NCBI GenBank assembly: GCA_050633365.1
Contig: JBOEGJ010000001.1
Span: forward strand, 1-64,000
Reading direction: 5' to 3'
Length of the DNA stretch: 64,000 nucleotides
DNA from: Pseudomaricurvus sp050633365
GTDB lineage: Bacteria > Pseudomonadota > Gammaproteobacteria > Pseudomonadales > Cellvibrionaceae
Positions 8,560 through 17,800 of this stretch are shown here, piece by piece; positions within the stretch are counted from its first letter, which is position 1; every line of letters begins with the position of its first letter. The notes beneath the pieces were generated by a model. That model had not been told where the DNA came from. It did not search any database and saw only the letters and a program-made list of their open reading frames with translations. Both the position numbers and the translations under genes were made by a program.

Positions 8560-9267
8560 TTACAGCGAACGGGATGACTGCAACACCGCGAGACCACCAT
8601 CGGCTGCAGGGTTGTGAGCAGGTACCATCTTATTCAGTTCCGGTTGCATGGCGGGGCTTTGCTTCAACATACCTTGATCAACAATAAAGCGGATGATCTC
8701 TGCGATGCCTTTGGTGCTTTCGACGTTGGCCAATACAAACGGGCGACCATTGCGCATTTTGCGGGTGTCGCGATCCATCACCTCGAGCGACGCGCCAACG
8801 TGTTCGGCAATGTCGACCTTGTTGATAATCAACAAATCAGACTTTGTGATACCTGGCCCACCCTTGCGCGGGATTTTGTCTCCGGCGCACACATCGATCA
8901 CGTAGAGGGTTAAGTCAGACAGCTCAGGGCTAAAGGTAGCCGATAGATTGTCACCACCACTCTCGACCATCACTAGCTCTAAGTCGGGGTGACGATCTTG
9001 CAGCTCTTTCACCGCCGCGAGATTCATCGAGGCGTCTTCGCGAATGGCCGTGTGTGGACAGCCACCGGTTTCGACACCCATGATGCGATCGGCCTCGAGT
9101 GCTTCGTTGCGCTGCAAAAACTGCGCGTCTTCTTTGGTGTAGATGTCGTTGGTGACCACGGCCAGATCGTAATGGCTGCGCATGGTCTGGCAGATTTTTT
9201 CCAGCAGTGCGGTTTTACCGGACCCGACTGGACCGCCGACACCGACGCGTAGTACTTGTTTTGTCAT
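8560..9267 (-). CDS. ureG: Urease accessory GTPase UreG
   Basis: A SIMIBI-class GTPase that delivers nickel during urease activation with UreD, UreF and UreE. The P-loop GPVGSGKT is at residues 12-19, and the motifs ETGGCPHTAIRED (with the metal-binding CPH), ESGGDNLSATFSPEL and NKVDIA follow in order. At 235 residues it is longer than usual because of a C-terminal tail of about 30 residues (LNKMVPAHNPAADGGLAVLQ..) that I do not recognise. Its ATG overlaps the stop of the repeat-built small ORF (ATGA, 9264-9267), suggesting coupled translation. Confidence 0.96.
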   Translation of the reverse strand: MTKQVLRVGVGGPVGSGKTALLEKICQTMRSHYDLAVVTNDIYTKEDAQFLQRNEALEADRIMGVETGGCPHTAIREDASMNLAAVKELQDRHPDLELVMVESGGDNLSATFSPELSDLTLYVIDVCAGDKIPRKGGPGITKSDLLIINKVDIAEHVGASLEVMDRDTRKMRNGRPFVLANVESTKGIAEIIRFIVDQGMLKQSPAMQPELNKMVPAHNPAADGGLAVLQSSRSL

Positions 9268-9398
9268 TTAGTTTCTCCACCACCGTTCATGGGGTTGGCT
9301 AGATTCATGGGATTGACTTGATTCATGGGATTGACTTGATTCATGGGATTGACTTGATTCATGGGATTGACTTGATTCATGGGGTTAGCTTGATTCAT
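9264..9398 (-). CDS. 44-codon repeat ORF between ureF and ureG
   Basis: An ATG at 9398 opens a frame made almost entirely of the hexapeptide MNQVNP: one MNQANP, four MNQVNP, one MNLANP, then MNGGGETK and a TGA that overlaps the ureG ATG by four bases. The frame is preserved exactly through every 18-bp unit. No SD is visible before the first ATG, 20 bases after the ureF stop. It may be translated by re-initiating ribosomes and serve mainly to carry them to ureG, or it may be an untranslated expanded repeat. No homologue is known to me. Confidence 0.45.
   Translation of the reverse strand: MNQANPMNQVNPMNQVNPMNQVNPMNQVNPMNLANPMNGGGETK
9282..9398. repeat. 18-bp tandem repeats between ureF and ureG
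   Basis: About six head-to-tail 18-bp units with consensus attcatgggattgacttg. The four central units are identical, and the outer ones carry one to three changes. The unit length is a multiple of three and the units encode the hexapeptide described for the overlapping small ORF. There are no spacers, so it is not a CRISPR array. Confidence 0.95.
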
Positions 9399-9418
9399 GG
9401 GTTGACTGGCTCACACAC

Positions 9419-10132
9419 TTAAGATCGAAACAAGCGTGAGTATTGTTGTTCGTGCAGACTAGAGGCCAAGGCGGTGCCAAATAGGCTGGTGCCGATTTGA
9501 TCGTCTTTGATCTCCAATGCCTGTTCGCAGACTTGAGCCAACTCTGGGATCAATGCCTGTAGAATTTTTTGGCCATCGGTTTGCCCCATGGGCATGGCTT
9601 TACTGGCGCAGGCGATTTGGTTTTCGGCCCAGCCCCAGGCAAAGCCCAACAGCGCTTGGGGTAATGCAATGCCACTGAGTACGGCGGCCAGTGCGCTCAT
9701 GGCCACAACCGTTGGCTGCGGGCACAGATCCAATTGGCTTTGACGCTCGGCCTCTTGCCCCAGATGCCACTGAGCGTAAGCACTGCCCACTTGGACATCT
9801 TCTAAATAGAGCTCTTTGGTCTCGCGGTAGGCCAATAGGGATTCATTCCAAAAACTCAGCGCTTCGCCGTTTTGCTCTTGCCACGCTTGAAACAAACGTC
9901 GATAAATAGGCAGATCTAACTGACCCAGACCAAAGCGCAGGTTATCGGCAATCCAGGCTTGTACGTCTGTGCGGTTGCGACACCAGCCGCTGTCGAGCGC
10001 GTACTCCAACCCTTGTGAATAGGCGAAGGCACCAATGGGCAAAGCCGGACTGGAGATGTGCAACAGCGCCAGCAGGCTGTTGGCATTTTCTAGGCTCTCA
10101 GCTTTCACCGAGCGATCAGTGGCTATGTGCAT
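9419..10132 (-). CDS. ureF: Urease accessory protein UreF
   Basis: A 237-residue all-helical chaperone that forms the UreD-UreF-UreG activation complex on apo-urease. The conserved opening LLALLHISSPALPIGAFAYSQGLE and the internal GWAENQ and C-terminal helices fit the family. I place the start at ATG 10132. A longer open frame exists upstream, but it is only the shifted reading of the His codons in ureE (a Thr/Ile-rich string). With this start ureF overlaps the ureE end by 17 bp. Confidence 0.93.
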   Translation of the reverse strand: MHIATDRSVKAESLENANSLLALLHISSPALPIGAFAYSQGLEYALDSGWCRNRTDVQAWIADNLRFGLGQLDLPIYRRLFQAWQEQNGEALSFWNESLLAYRETKELYLEDVQVGSAYAQWHLGQEAERQSQLDLCPQPTVVAMSALAAVLSGIALPQALLGFAWGWAENQIACASKAMPMGQTDGQKILQALIPELAQVCEQALEIKDDQIGTSLFGTALASSLHEQQYSRLFRS

Positions 10133-10667
10133 GTTCGTGATCGTGATCGTGATCGTGGTTGTGTGCATGACCGTGGCTGTGGTCGTGGCTATGTCTGTGA
10201 TCGTGGCTGTGATCGTGGCCATGGCTGTGGCCGGTACCCGGTGCGTAGGCGCCGTTTTCTGGCTCAAAAGGTGCGGTCTCGTGAATCACCGTTACGCCTA
10301 AGCCACGCAACATATCGTCGAGCACGTAGTCGGTTTGAAAGCGCAAAAAGCCCTCGCCGATTTGCAGCGGTACATGACGGTTACCCAAGTGGTAGCAACC
10401 GCGGGCGAATTGCGTGGCATCGTCGATGTAGGCGCTTGAGACTTCTTCACCACTGGCGTTGATGCGCAGTAGATCACCGGCATCGTTGGTCAACACCACA
10501 CCGTCGCGTAGAACTTGGCCGCGCTCTATTTGAATACCTGCGTGTTCACCGGCGACCGTGGTAATTTTTAAACGCCCGCGTTTACGCTCATCAAAACTCA
10601 ACGAAATGCTGTCGCAGTCTGTATTGGCGGCAATGGGCTCGGCTAATATCTGGGTGAAAATTTTCAT
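10116..10667 (-). CDS. ureE: Urease accessory metallochaperone UreE with His-rich tail
   Basis: A 183-residue nickel-binding chaperone. The N-terminal peptide-binding domain (SISLSFDERKRGRLKI..) is followed by the metal-binding domain with the GCYHLGNRHVPLQI motif (dimer-interface His). The last 35 or so residues alternate His with Asp, Ser or Gly, giving nearly 20 histidines. That nickel store is a known variable feature of UreE. The His codons overlap the 5' end of ureF. A 276-bp repetitive spacer separates it from ureC. Confidence 0.95.
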   Translation of the reverse strand: MKIFTQILAEPIAANTDCDSISLSFDERKRGRLKITTVAGEHAGIQIERGQVLRDGVVLTNDAGDLLRINASGEEVSSAYIDDATQFARGCYHLGNRHVPLQIGEGFLRFQTDYVLDDMLRGLGVTVIHETAPFEPENGAYAPGTGHSHGHDHSHDHRHSHDHSHGHAHNHDHDHDHEHAHSH

Positions 10668-10736
10668 GGGTTACTTTTAATCTCTCAAACATTGACCGAA
10701 AAATTTATAAACTTACTCAACACAACCTCAGCGATT

Positions 10737-10947
10737 GAGTTCAAGGCGCCTGCGGCGTTTTAGCACAAGGCGTCGCAAACGGCCCACCATCGGACGCTTG
10801 CGACGATGTAGCACTAAGCGTCTACGCCGACTCAAAATTAAACGCCTTCAACATGGCGCGTCTGCGGCTGTTGGGAAAACGGCGCCTGTGGCTGTTTTAA
10901 AAAGAGCGCTTGCGGTGGCCTAAAATAAAGCGCCTGCGGCGGTCTAA
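10737..10947. repeat. Degenerate GC-rich repeat tract between ureC and ureE
   Basis: The spacer is built of about eight decaying units around the theme AARGCGCCTGCGGCGGTTTA. Each core CGCCtgcGGCG can fold on itself, so the RNA could form a row of small hairpins. Units at 10743-10760 and 10928-10947 are the clearest. A plus-strand Arg-rich frame across it is only a by-product of the repeat. Confidence 0.7.
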
Positions 10948-12650
10948 AAAAGATAGTATCGCTGAGCAAGTGGCAGCTCCGTCGCAGGCTCGCAGGTCAG
11001 CTCTTTGCCATCGGCCGTCACCACATAGGTCTGTGGGTCGACCTCAAGTACCGGCTGGTAATCGTTAAGCTTCATGTCTGCTTTGCTGATGGTGCGAGTA
11101 TCACGCACGGCGCTAAGTTGCTTCTCTAACCCCAAGTGATCCAGTGTGCCTTTCTCTAGCGCCGCCTTAGACACAAAACTGATGCTGGTTTTCTGTACCG
11201 CTTTACCCAAGGCACCAAACATCGGCCGATAGTGGACCGGTTGCGGCGTGGGAATGGATGCGTTGGGATCACCCATCGGAGCGCCGGCGATCATGCCGCC
11301 TTTCAAAATTAGTGACGGCTTGGTGCCAAAGAACATCGGCTTCCACAGCACCAAGTCGGCCAGTTTGCCCACTTCGATGGAGCCCACTTCGTGAGCAACC
11401 CCCATGGTGATGGCAGGATTGATCGCGTACTTGGCGATGTAACGTTTACAGCGAAAGTTATCGAAGCCGGTGCCTTCGTCTTCTGGCAAGGCGCCTCGCT
11501 GTACCTTCATCTTGTGTGCGGTTTGCCAGGTACGGGTTACCACTTCGCCCACGCGGCCCATGGCTTGTGAATCGGATGAGATCATGCTGAAGGCGCCGAG
11601 ATCGTGCAGTATATCTTCGGCGGCAATCGTCTCGCGGCGTATGCGTGAATCAGCAAAAGCCACATCTTCGGGGATGTTCGGGTCTAGGTGGTGACACACC
11701 ATGAGCATGTCTAAATGCTCATCGACGGTGTTCACTGTGTAAGGCCGAGTCGGATTGGTCGACGAGGGTAATACATTGGCCTCACCGGCCGCTTTGATGA
11801 TATCCGGTGCGTGCCCTCCACCGGCCCCCTCTGTGTGGTAGGTGTGAATCACGCGGCCTTTAAACGCCGCCAAGGTATCTTCGACAAAACCCGATTCGTT
11901 CAAGGTATCGGTGTGGATGGCGACTTGTACATCTTGTTCTTCGGCCACGGTCAAACAATTATCGATGCTCGCAGGCGTGGTGCCCCAATCTTCGTGAAGT
12001 TTTAGACCCATGGCACCGGCTTCAATTTGCTCGGTGAGCGGGCCCGGAAGGCTGGCGTTGCCCTTACCGAGAAAGCCAATGTTCATGGGCATATCTTCGA
12101 CCGCTTGCAACATTTTGCCGATGTGCCAAGGGCCCGGTGTGCAGGTGGTGGCGTTGGTGCCGGTAGCTGGCCCAGTGCCGCCGCCGAGCATGGTGGTGAC
12201 GCCGCTCATTAAAGCTTCTTCAATTTGCTGCGGGCAAATAAAGTGAATGTGTGCATCGATACCGCCGGGAGTAACTATCTGCCCTTCGCCGGCGATGACT
12301 TCGGTGCCCGGCCCCACTTCGATGGTGACGCCTTCTTGGGTGTCTGGGTTACCGGCTTTGCCGATGGCCTGAATGCGCCCGCCTTTGATGGCAATGTCGG
12401 CTTTAACCACACCCCAGTAATCGAGAATTAACGCGTTGGTGATGACTGTGTCGGCAACCTCTGCACTCATGGCTTGGCTCTGGCCCATACCATCTCGGAT
12501 GACTTTACCGCCGCCGAACTTCACCTCGTCGCCGTAAACGGTGTAGTCTTTTTCTGGCGAGATAAACAACTCGGTATCGCCCAAGCGAACCTTGTCGCCG
12601 ACCGTGGGGCCGTACATATCGACGTAGGTGCGTCGCTCAATCTTTGCCAT
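10944..12650 (-). CDS. ureC: Urease alpha subunit (catalytic)
   Basis: The 568-residue catalytic subunit hydrolyses urea to ammonia and carbamate. I see the nickel ligands His134/His136 (DAHIH), the carbamylated lysine Lys217 in GLKLHEDWG, and the mobile-flap segment MVCHHLDPNIPEDVAFADSRIR. These match the canonical bacterial enzyme, and no catalytic residue appears lost. The length equals the usual alpha subunit, and ureA/ureB are separate genes as in most proteobacteria. It sits mid-operon, 100 bp after ureB. Confidence 0.98.
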   Translation of the reverse strand: MAKIERRTYVDMYGPTVGDKVRLGDTELFISPEKDYTVYGDEVKFGGGKVIRDGMGQSQAMSAEVADTVITNALILDYWGVVKADIAIKGGRIQAIGKAGNPDTQEGVTIEVGPGTEVIAGEGQIVTPGGIDAHIHFICPQQIEEALMSGVTTMLGGGTGPATGTNATTCTPGPWHIGKMLQAVEDMPMNIGFLGKGNASLPGPLTEQIEAGAMGLKLHEDWGTTPASIDNCLTVAEEQDVQVAIHTDTLNESGFVEDTLAAFKGRVIHTYHTEGAGGGHAPDIIKAAGEANVLPSSTNPTRPYTVNTVDEHLDMLMVCHHLDPNIPEDVAFADSRIRRETIAAEDILHDLGAFSMISSDSQAMGRVGEVVTRTWQTAHKMKVQRGALPEDEGTGFDNFRCKRYIAKYAINPAITMGVAHEVGSIEVGKLADLVLWKPMFFGTKPSLILKGGMIAGAPMGDPNASIPTPQPVHYRPMFGALGKAVQKTSISFVSKAALEKGTLDHLGLEKQLSAVRDTRTISKADMKLNDYQPVLEVDPQTYVVTADGKELTCEPATELPLAQRYYLF

Positions 12651-12750
12651 GGTTTGTTCCTTTCTTATTCTCGGTGACCGATTGCTTAGGTCGCGCCTTG
12701 AATAATGTTCGTATTGCGACTCAAAAATCTCGTTACTTGAAACACTTGCA

Positions 12751-13056
12751 CTAGAGCGCGCCCATCACCTTGCCGCGAAAGCCGTAGACTTCACGCTTAC
12801 CCGCCAGTTCGACTAACTCGACGGTGCGTGTTTGCCCTGGTTCGAAACGCACCGCAGTACCCGCGGCGATATTCAAGCGAAAACCGCGGGTTGCCTCGCG
12901 ATCAAACTGCAGCGAGAGGTTGGTCTCGAAAAAATGGTAGTGGCTGCCAATTTGGATCGGACGATCACCTAGGTTGGCCACTTCTACTTCGAGTGTGGCG
13001 CGGCCCACATTGATCTCTATGTCGCCGTGGGCGCAGATGACTTCACCTGGAATCAT
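12751..13056 (-). CDS. ureB: Urease beta subunit
   Basis: A 101-residue structural subunit. It opens MIPGEVICAHGDIEINVGR and contains GSHYHFFETN and GTAVRFEPGQTRTVELVELAGKREVYGF, all hallmark UreB strings. It joins UreA and UreC in the (alpha-beta-gamma)3 enzyme. The gap to ureA is 85 bp, and no separate promoter was seen. Confidence 0.97.
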   Translation of the reverse strand: MIPGEVICAHGDIEINVGRATLEVEVANLGDRPIQIGSHYHFFETNLSLQFDREATRGFRLNIAAGTAVRFEPGQTRTVELVELAGKREVYGFRGKVMGAL

Positions 13057-13141
13057 TTTTTTAAATCCTTGGAGAGCTTTATTTAAATTTCATCGTTAGC
13101 AAGTGCGGAGAAACCTAAGGCCCCGCAGAACACCAGCGGCG

Positions 13142-13444
13142 TTAAGCGATGGGGTTGTGGACTGTGACCAACTTAGTGCCGTCGGGAAACGTTGCCTCCA
13201 CCTGAACTTCGTGCAACATTTCGGCAATGCCATCCATCACCTGATCGCGGCCGAGTACTTGGCGACCCGCATTCATCAATTCGGCAACGGTACGGCCATC
13301 ACGGGCACCCTCAACAATGAACGAGGAAATCAGCGCGATGGACTCGGGGTAGTTGAGCTTTACCCCACGATCAAGCCGTTTTTGTGCCAGCTCGCCAGCC
13401 ATGTACAACATCAATTTGTCTTTTTCTCTCGGCGAGAGTTCCAC
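13142..13444 (-). CDS. ureA: Urease gamma subunit
   Basis: A 100-residue subunit beginning MELSPREKDKLMLYMAGELAQ, followed by LNYPESIALISSFIVEGARDG and ending VTVHNPIA, all standard UreA features. Translation starts at GTG 13444, seven bases after AGGAG. A -10-like GATAAT (13483-13488) and the 16-bp motif at 13512-13527 lie upstream, so an internal promoter for ureABC is likely in addition to one before ureD. Confidence 0.97.
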   Translation of the reverse strand: MELSPREKDKLMLYMAGELAQKRLDRGVKLNYPESIALISSFIVEGARDGRTVAELMNAGRQVLGRDQVMDGIAEMLHEVQVEATFPDGTKLVTVHNPIA

Positions 13445-13482
13445 GCAAAGCTCCTAGCGTTTTTCTAAATAGTCATCAATTT

Positions 13483-13488
13483 ATTATC
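13483..13488 (-). promoter_or_regulatory. Candidate -10 element of the ureA promoter
   Basis: GATAAT on the minus strand lies 23 bases downstream of the 16-bp motif. That would centre the motif near -44, the position of a class II activator site that takes over the -35 role; no good -35 hexamer is visible. Confidence 0.4.
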
Positions 13489-13511
13489 GATTCATTTACT
13501 CTTGTGACCTA

Positions 13512-13527
13512 TACGTCGAATGACGTA
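13512..13527. promoter_or_regulatory. Candidate operator, copy 2 (ureA)
   Basis: TACGTCGAATGACGTA is a near-palindrome and the second of three matches to TRCGTCRAATGACGYA in the island. Its centre is 75 bp upstream of the ureA GTG. Confidence 0.65.
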
Positions 13528-13576
13528 GCCACTCTCTTTGGTACCGCCTTTTGACTACTCATATTGGGCTCGCCCA

Positions 13577-14569
13577 TCAAGTGCGCCATATTCGTGGTGG
13601 ACAGGCTTTTCTCCCCACCACTTGCGGGCGCACCAAGCGCCACACTTCTTCAAAAGTGTTTCGCACTGTTTCGGCCTTGTTGCCGAGAATACGAGCGATA
13701 AAGACGCCAGGCTTTTGTGTTAGTGCCAACTGGGTCTTACCGTCGCCGGGATTTTTCGGGGCGCGGTTGTTCACTGACTCTTGCAGCGCTAGCAGTTGTT
13801 GGCTCAGTGCATCTCCCTCTGCATCACTCAAGACATCGGTAGAAATGACGAAGCTGCCAAAGACAGAAAAGCCCTGAAAACCGGCACGGCATTTTTGAAG
13901 ATCCGTTCGCGGTGTGTTTTGGACAACAGCGGTCGATGCTGATTCTTCCTCGCCTTCAAGGGCGGAGAGACAAAGCCGATCGCTAAACAGTGGCCGGCCG
14001 GCTCGACGAACCATCAGCGATTGCGTCAGGCGGCCTCGCTCAAACATCTCTCGGCTTTCGAAGCGGCCCAGACAGGTGATCTCCCAGCCGATGAACAAAC
14101 CGCTACCACTGATATCAACCTCGGTGGTTAACTCAGCGTCAGCGCCATCGAAGATAATGTTTTCTTGAGGTAGGTATTCAAGTTGTGCGCCGTCGGCCAC
14201 GCTCAGTGTCACATGCTGACCTTGGCTTAGATCGCTGATGTTGCGATACACCTTGCCCGCAGAGGGCGTGGTCATCAGCACATGAGATTGGGCTTCGGCC
14301 GCAAGCTCGATTGATAAGCGATCGCCCCCCACCAATCCGCCCGGCGGATGTAATAAATACAGGTGTAGGCAGCCGAGTCCCTCGGGGTAAAAAGGTCGCT
14401 GTACACGCAGAGGCCCGCAGTGTTCGGTTGGTCCCATGCGGGTATGACCATCGACCGAGACGAACTCGCCAGCGAACTTGGCCAGCCAGCGTTTGTCAGT
14501 AGCGATGGTCGAAACAGGGCTATGATCGGATTCCGATAGAGCTTTCAAAGGGGGAGCTGCGAGCGTCAC
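13577..14569 (-). CDS. ureD: Urease accessory protein UreD
   Basis: The scaffold protein that binds apo-urease and recruits UreF and UreG. Conserved strings include GPLRVQRPFYPEG, YLLHPPGGLVGGDRL, HVLMTTPSAGKVYR and the C-terminal RILGN..VR..WRL..P. The frame is open up to 14668. The island's operator-like motif lies at 14634-14649, so I prefer the GTG at 14569 (330 residues). That places the motif 72 bp upstream, the same spacing as at ureA. ATGs at 14641 and 14650 would put the motif inside the coding region. UreD N-termini vary, so the start remains uncertain. Confidence 0.92.
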   Translation of the reverse strand: MTLAAPPLKALSESDHSPVSTIATDKRWLAKFAGEFVSVDGHTRMGPTEHCGPLRVQRPFYPEGLGCLHLYLLHPPGGLVGGDRLSIELAAEAQSHVLMTTPSAGKVYRNISDLSQGQHVTLSVADGAQLEYLPQENIIFDGADAELTTEVDISGSGLFIGWEITCLGRFESREMFERGRLTQSLMVRRAGRPLFSDRLCLSALEGEEESASTAVVQNTPRTDLQKCRAGFQGFSVFGSFVISTDVLSDAEGDALSQQLLALQESVNNRAPKNPGDGKTQLALTQKPGVFIARILGNKAETVRNTFEEVWRLVRPQVVGRKACPPRIWRT

Positions 14570-14633
14570 AAGCGATCCGGTCGTGGTACAGAAAGGTAGA
14601 GATGAGCATGGCAGCAGACCCCAAGAGGGTAAA

Positions 14634-14649
14634 TACGTCATTCGACGCA
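14634..14649. promoter_or_regulatory. Candidate operator, copy 1 (ureD)
   Basis: On the minus strand this reads TGCGTCGAATGACGTA, fitting TRCGTCRAATGACGYA. It lies in the divergent region between ureD and the sensor kinase gene, so it could act on either. Confidence 0.65.
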
Positions 14650-14770
14650 TCGCCGCGCTCGGCCCCAAGGCTTATGATCGGAACAGCGATTGAGCATAAT
14701 AGATAGTAGAGAAACCAGAGCCGATCACAGGCCCAGCGTATCTTCCGCATGCAATAGCCCAGCAGCGCTT

Positions 14771-14776
14771 TATAAT
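14771..14776 (+). promoter_or_regulatory. -10 element of the sensor kinase gene
   Basis: A perfect TATAAT lies 34 bases before ATG 14810. No convincing -35 is present, which suggests an activated promoter. It argues against the longer TTG start at 14690. Confidence 0.5.
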
Positions 14777-14809
14777 GAGCTGCGCCCCTTCGGATTTAGA
14801 TGCACCACT

Positions 14810-17800
14810 ATGCCAGCCAACGAGCCAGTCAACGAGCGAGAAAAGAACAGCAGCGACCACAGCGAATCGCGACCTGCCCAGCAGATATTTCGGGTGCGTC
14901 GCCATTACAACAAGTGGGTTGGTGATCAGACGCTGGAAGACTACGCCTTGCGCTTTACCGCCACTGGCGCGCGCCGTTGGAGCATTGAAAAGGTTGCGCA
15001 AACGGCTCTCGGGGCCACGGCATTTTTGGCACTCGAGGCCATAGCCGCGTCAGTGACGCTCAGTTACGGATTTAGCAACACCTTAGCAGCCATGCTGGTG
15101 GTGGCGGCGGTCATCTTCATCACCGGCTTGCCAATCAGTTACTACGCCGCCAAACACGGTTTGGATATCGATCTGCTGACCCGTGGCGCGGGGTTTGGCT
15201 ACTTAGGTTCGACCATTACTTCGCTGATTTACGCCTCCTTCACCTTTATTTTCTTTGCCATCGAGGCCGCTATTCTCGCCTCAGCCCTGCATGCATTACT
15301 GGGAATACCGCCCGCCGTCGGTTATGTCATTTGCGCCCTTGCCGTTATCCCTATCGTTACTCACGGCATTACCGCCATCAGTAAGTTTCAGGTGGGCAGC
15401 CAACCGGTATGGTTGGTACTGCAATTATTGGCTCTGGGCGCGGTCGCCTGGTTCGAAATCGATAGAGTTAGCGACTGGACGCAATACGCACCCGAAGAAG
15501 TCGCGGGCAGTGTTGGCTTTGATTGGTTGTTGTTTGGCGCTGCTGCCTCTGTTCTTTTTGCCATGGTGGCGCAAATAGGTGAACAGGTTGATTACCTGCG
15601 CTTCATGCCCCCCAAAACTGACAGCAACAAAAAGCGCTGGTGGTTCTGGCTTGTGCTGGCTGGCCCCGGCTGGGTATTGATTGGATTGATCAAAATGCTG
15701 TTGGGCTCATTTCTAGCCTACTTGGCGATTACGTCGGGCAGCTCGTTCGAGCAAGCAGCCGACCCGGTATACATGTACCAGACGGCCTTCAGTTACTTCA
15801 CTGGCTTTATCACTCAATCACCCACTATGGCCATGGTTCTCGCAGGGGTGATGGTGGTGCTGTCGCAAATGAAGATCAATGTGACCAATGCCTACGCTGG
15901 CTCTATTGCCTGGTCGAATTTTTTCTCACGCCTGACCCACAGCCACCCAGGCCGAGTCGTGTGGTTGGTGTTCAATGTCACCATCGCGTTAATTCTGATG
16001 GAGCTGGGCATCTACCGAGCACTTGAAGGCGTGTTAGGTGTATTTGCGATTATTGCCGTGAGCTGGCTGGCCAGTTTGGCCGCCGACTTGATGATCAACA
16101 AACCCTTGGGGCTGAGTCCCAGCTATGTCGAATTCAAACGCGCTCACTTGTATGACATTAACCCCGTGGGCGTGGGATCTATGTTGCTGGCATCCATCGC
16201 AGGTATTGTTTGCTATTTGGGCATGTTTGGTGAGGTCGCAAAAAACCTTGCGCATTTTATCAGTCTCGGCTGCTGTTTTGTGCTGGTGCCTTTGATTGCC
16301 TGGGCCACTCAGGGGCGTTACTACTTGGCTCGGCAATCTAAAGAACTCGAACCGCAATTGTTTGAAGCCGCCCAACTGCAAGTACAGCAACAAACTGAGC
16401 AGACTCCACTCGCACTGCGCTGCTGTATTTGCGAAAAAGAATTCGAGCAACCCGATATGGCCCACTGCCCGGCCTATCAGGGCCCGATTTGCTCTCTGTG
16501 TTGTTCGCTCGATTCACGCTGTCTCGACAGCTGCAAACCAAAACTGCAACTACCCAAGCGCCTGACCGAACGTATCATGCAGCACACCCCTGCCGCGCTG
16601 AGTCAGTTACTAGGTTCGCGCTCGATAAAGTTTGCCTACCTGATGATGGGTATCAGCTTACTCAACGCCGGTCTGCTCGCGCTGATCTATACACAGATGG
16701 CACCGACGAGCGCCAATGAGGCAGAGCTGTTGCAACAAACCTTGTGGACTCTCTACTTTATGATGTTGATTGTCTCTGGCGTGATCGCGTGGTTATTTTT
16801 GCTCACCCACGAAAGCCGCGTGGTGGCACAGCAAGAATCCAACCGCCAAACACAATTGCTGCTCGAAGAAATTGCCGCTCACCGCGAAACGGACCAAGCC
16901 CTACAGACCGCAAAAGAGCAGGCCGAAAACGCCAACGATGCAAAAAGCCGCTATTTGTCGGGCATCAGTCACGAGCTGCGCACGCCACTGCAATCGATTC
17001 TCGGTTATGCGCAACTGCTGAGTCAACGCAGCGACATCGCACCGCAGCACCACAAGGCGTTGCAAATTATCGAGCGCAGCGGTCACTACCTCACCGATTT
17101 AATCGAAGGGCTGTTGGATATTTCCAAGATCGAAGCCGGTCGCCTTAACATTCAGCGCAACCAAGTAAAACTGCCCGAGCTGATTGGCCAGTTGGTGGAA
17201 ATGTTCAAACCTCAAGCTGCCGCCAAAGGCATAGAGTTTTACTGCCATCTGCACAATCAGTTGCCCAAAGTGGTAATCGCCGATGAAAAGCGGTTGCGAC
17301 AAATCCTAATCAACTTGTTATCGAATGCCATAAAATACACCGACAAAGGGCGTGTCGACTTTCACATTTATTATCGCAATCAGGTGGCCAACTTCTCGGT
17401 AATGGATACCGGTATTGGAATCCACGGCAATGATCTACAGCGAATCATGAAACCTTTCGAGCGAGTCGACAGTCGAGAGGTCGCCGCGCAACCCGGCACC
17501 GGCTTGGGGCTCACCATCGCCCGCTTACTGACCGAGATCATGGGCGGTGACTTGAGCGCACAGAGTACACTGGGTAACGGCAGCTGCTTCAGCGCTTCGC
17601 TGATGTTATCGTGGGTCGAAAACCCCCGCGATGACGATGCCCTACCGCGCCAAATCTGCGGCTATGAAGGCCCTGAGCTTACCGTCATGGTGGTCGACGA
17701 CCAACCGCTGCATCGTGGTTTAATCATCGATCTATTAAAGCCCTTGGGTTTTAACATGCTAGAAGCCGAAGACGCTTTCGCTTGCCTGGAACAGCTCGAT

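Noticed and set aside
9282..9398. CRISPR-like array
   Set aside because: The 18-bp units are directly adjacent with no spacers, so it is a simple tandem repeat.
10132..10267. Longer ureF N-terminus
   Set aside because: The Thr/Ile/His-rich extension is the shifted reading of the ureE histidine codons.
10735..10923. Plus-strand Arg-rich ORF of 62 codons
   Set aside because: It is a by-product of the GC-rich repeat tract between ureC and ureE, lies antisense within the operon spacer and has no SD.
14690..14809. Longer N-terminus of the sensor kinase from a TTG
   Set aside because: It lies upstream of the TATAAT at 14771 and carries no conserved sequence.
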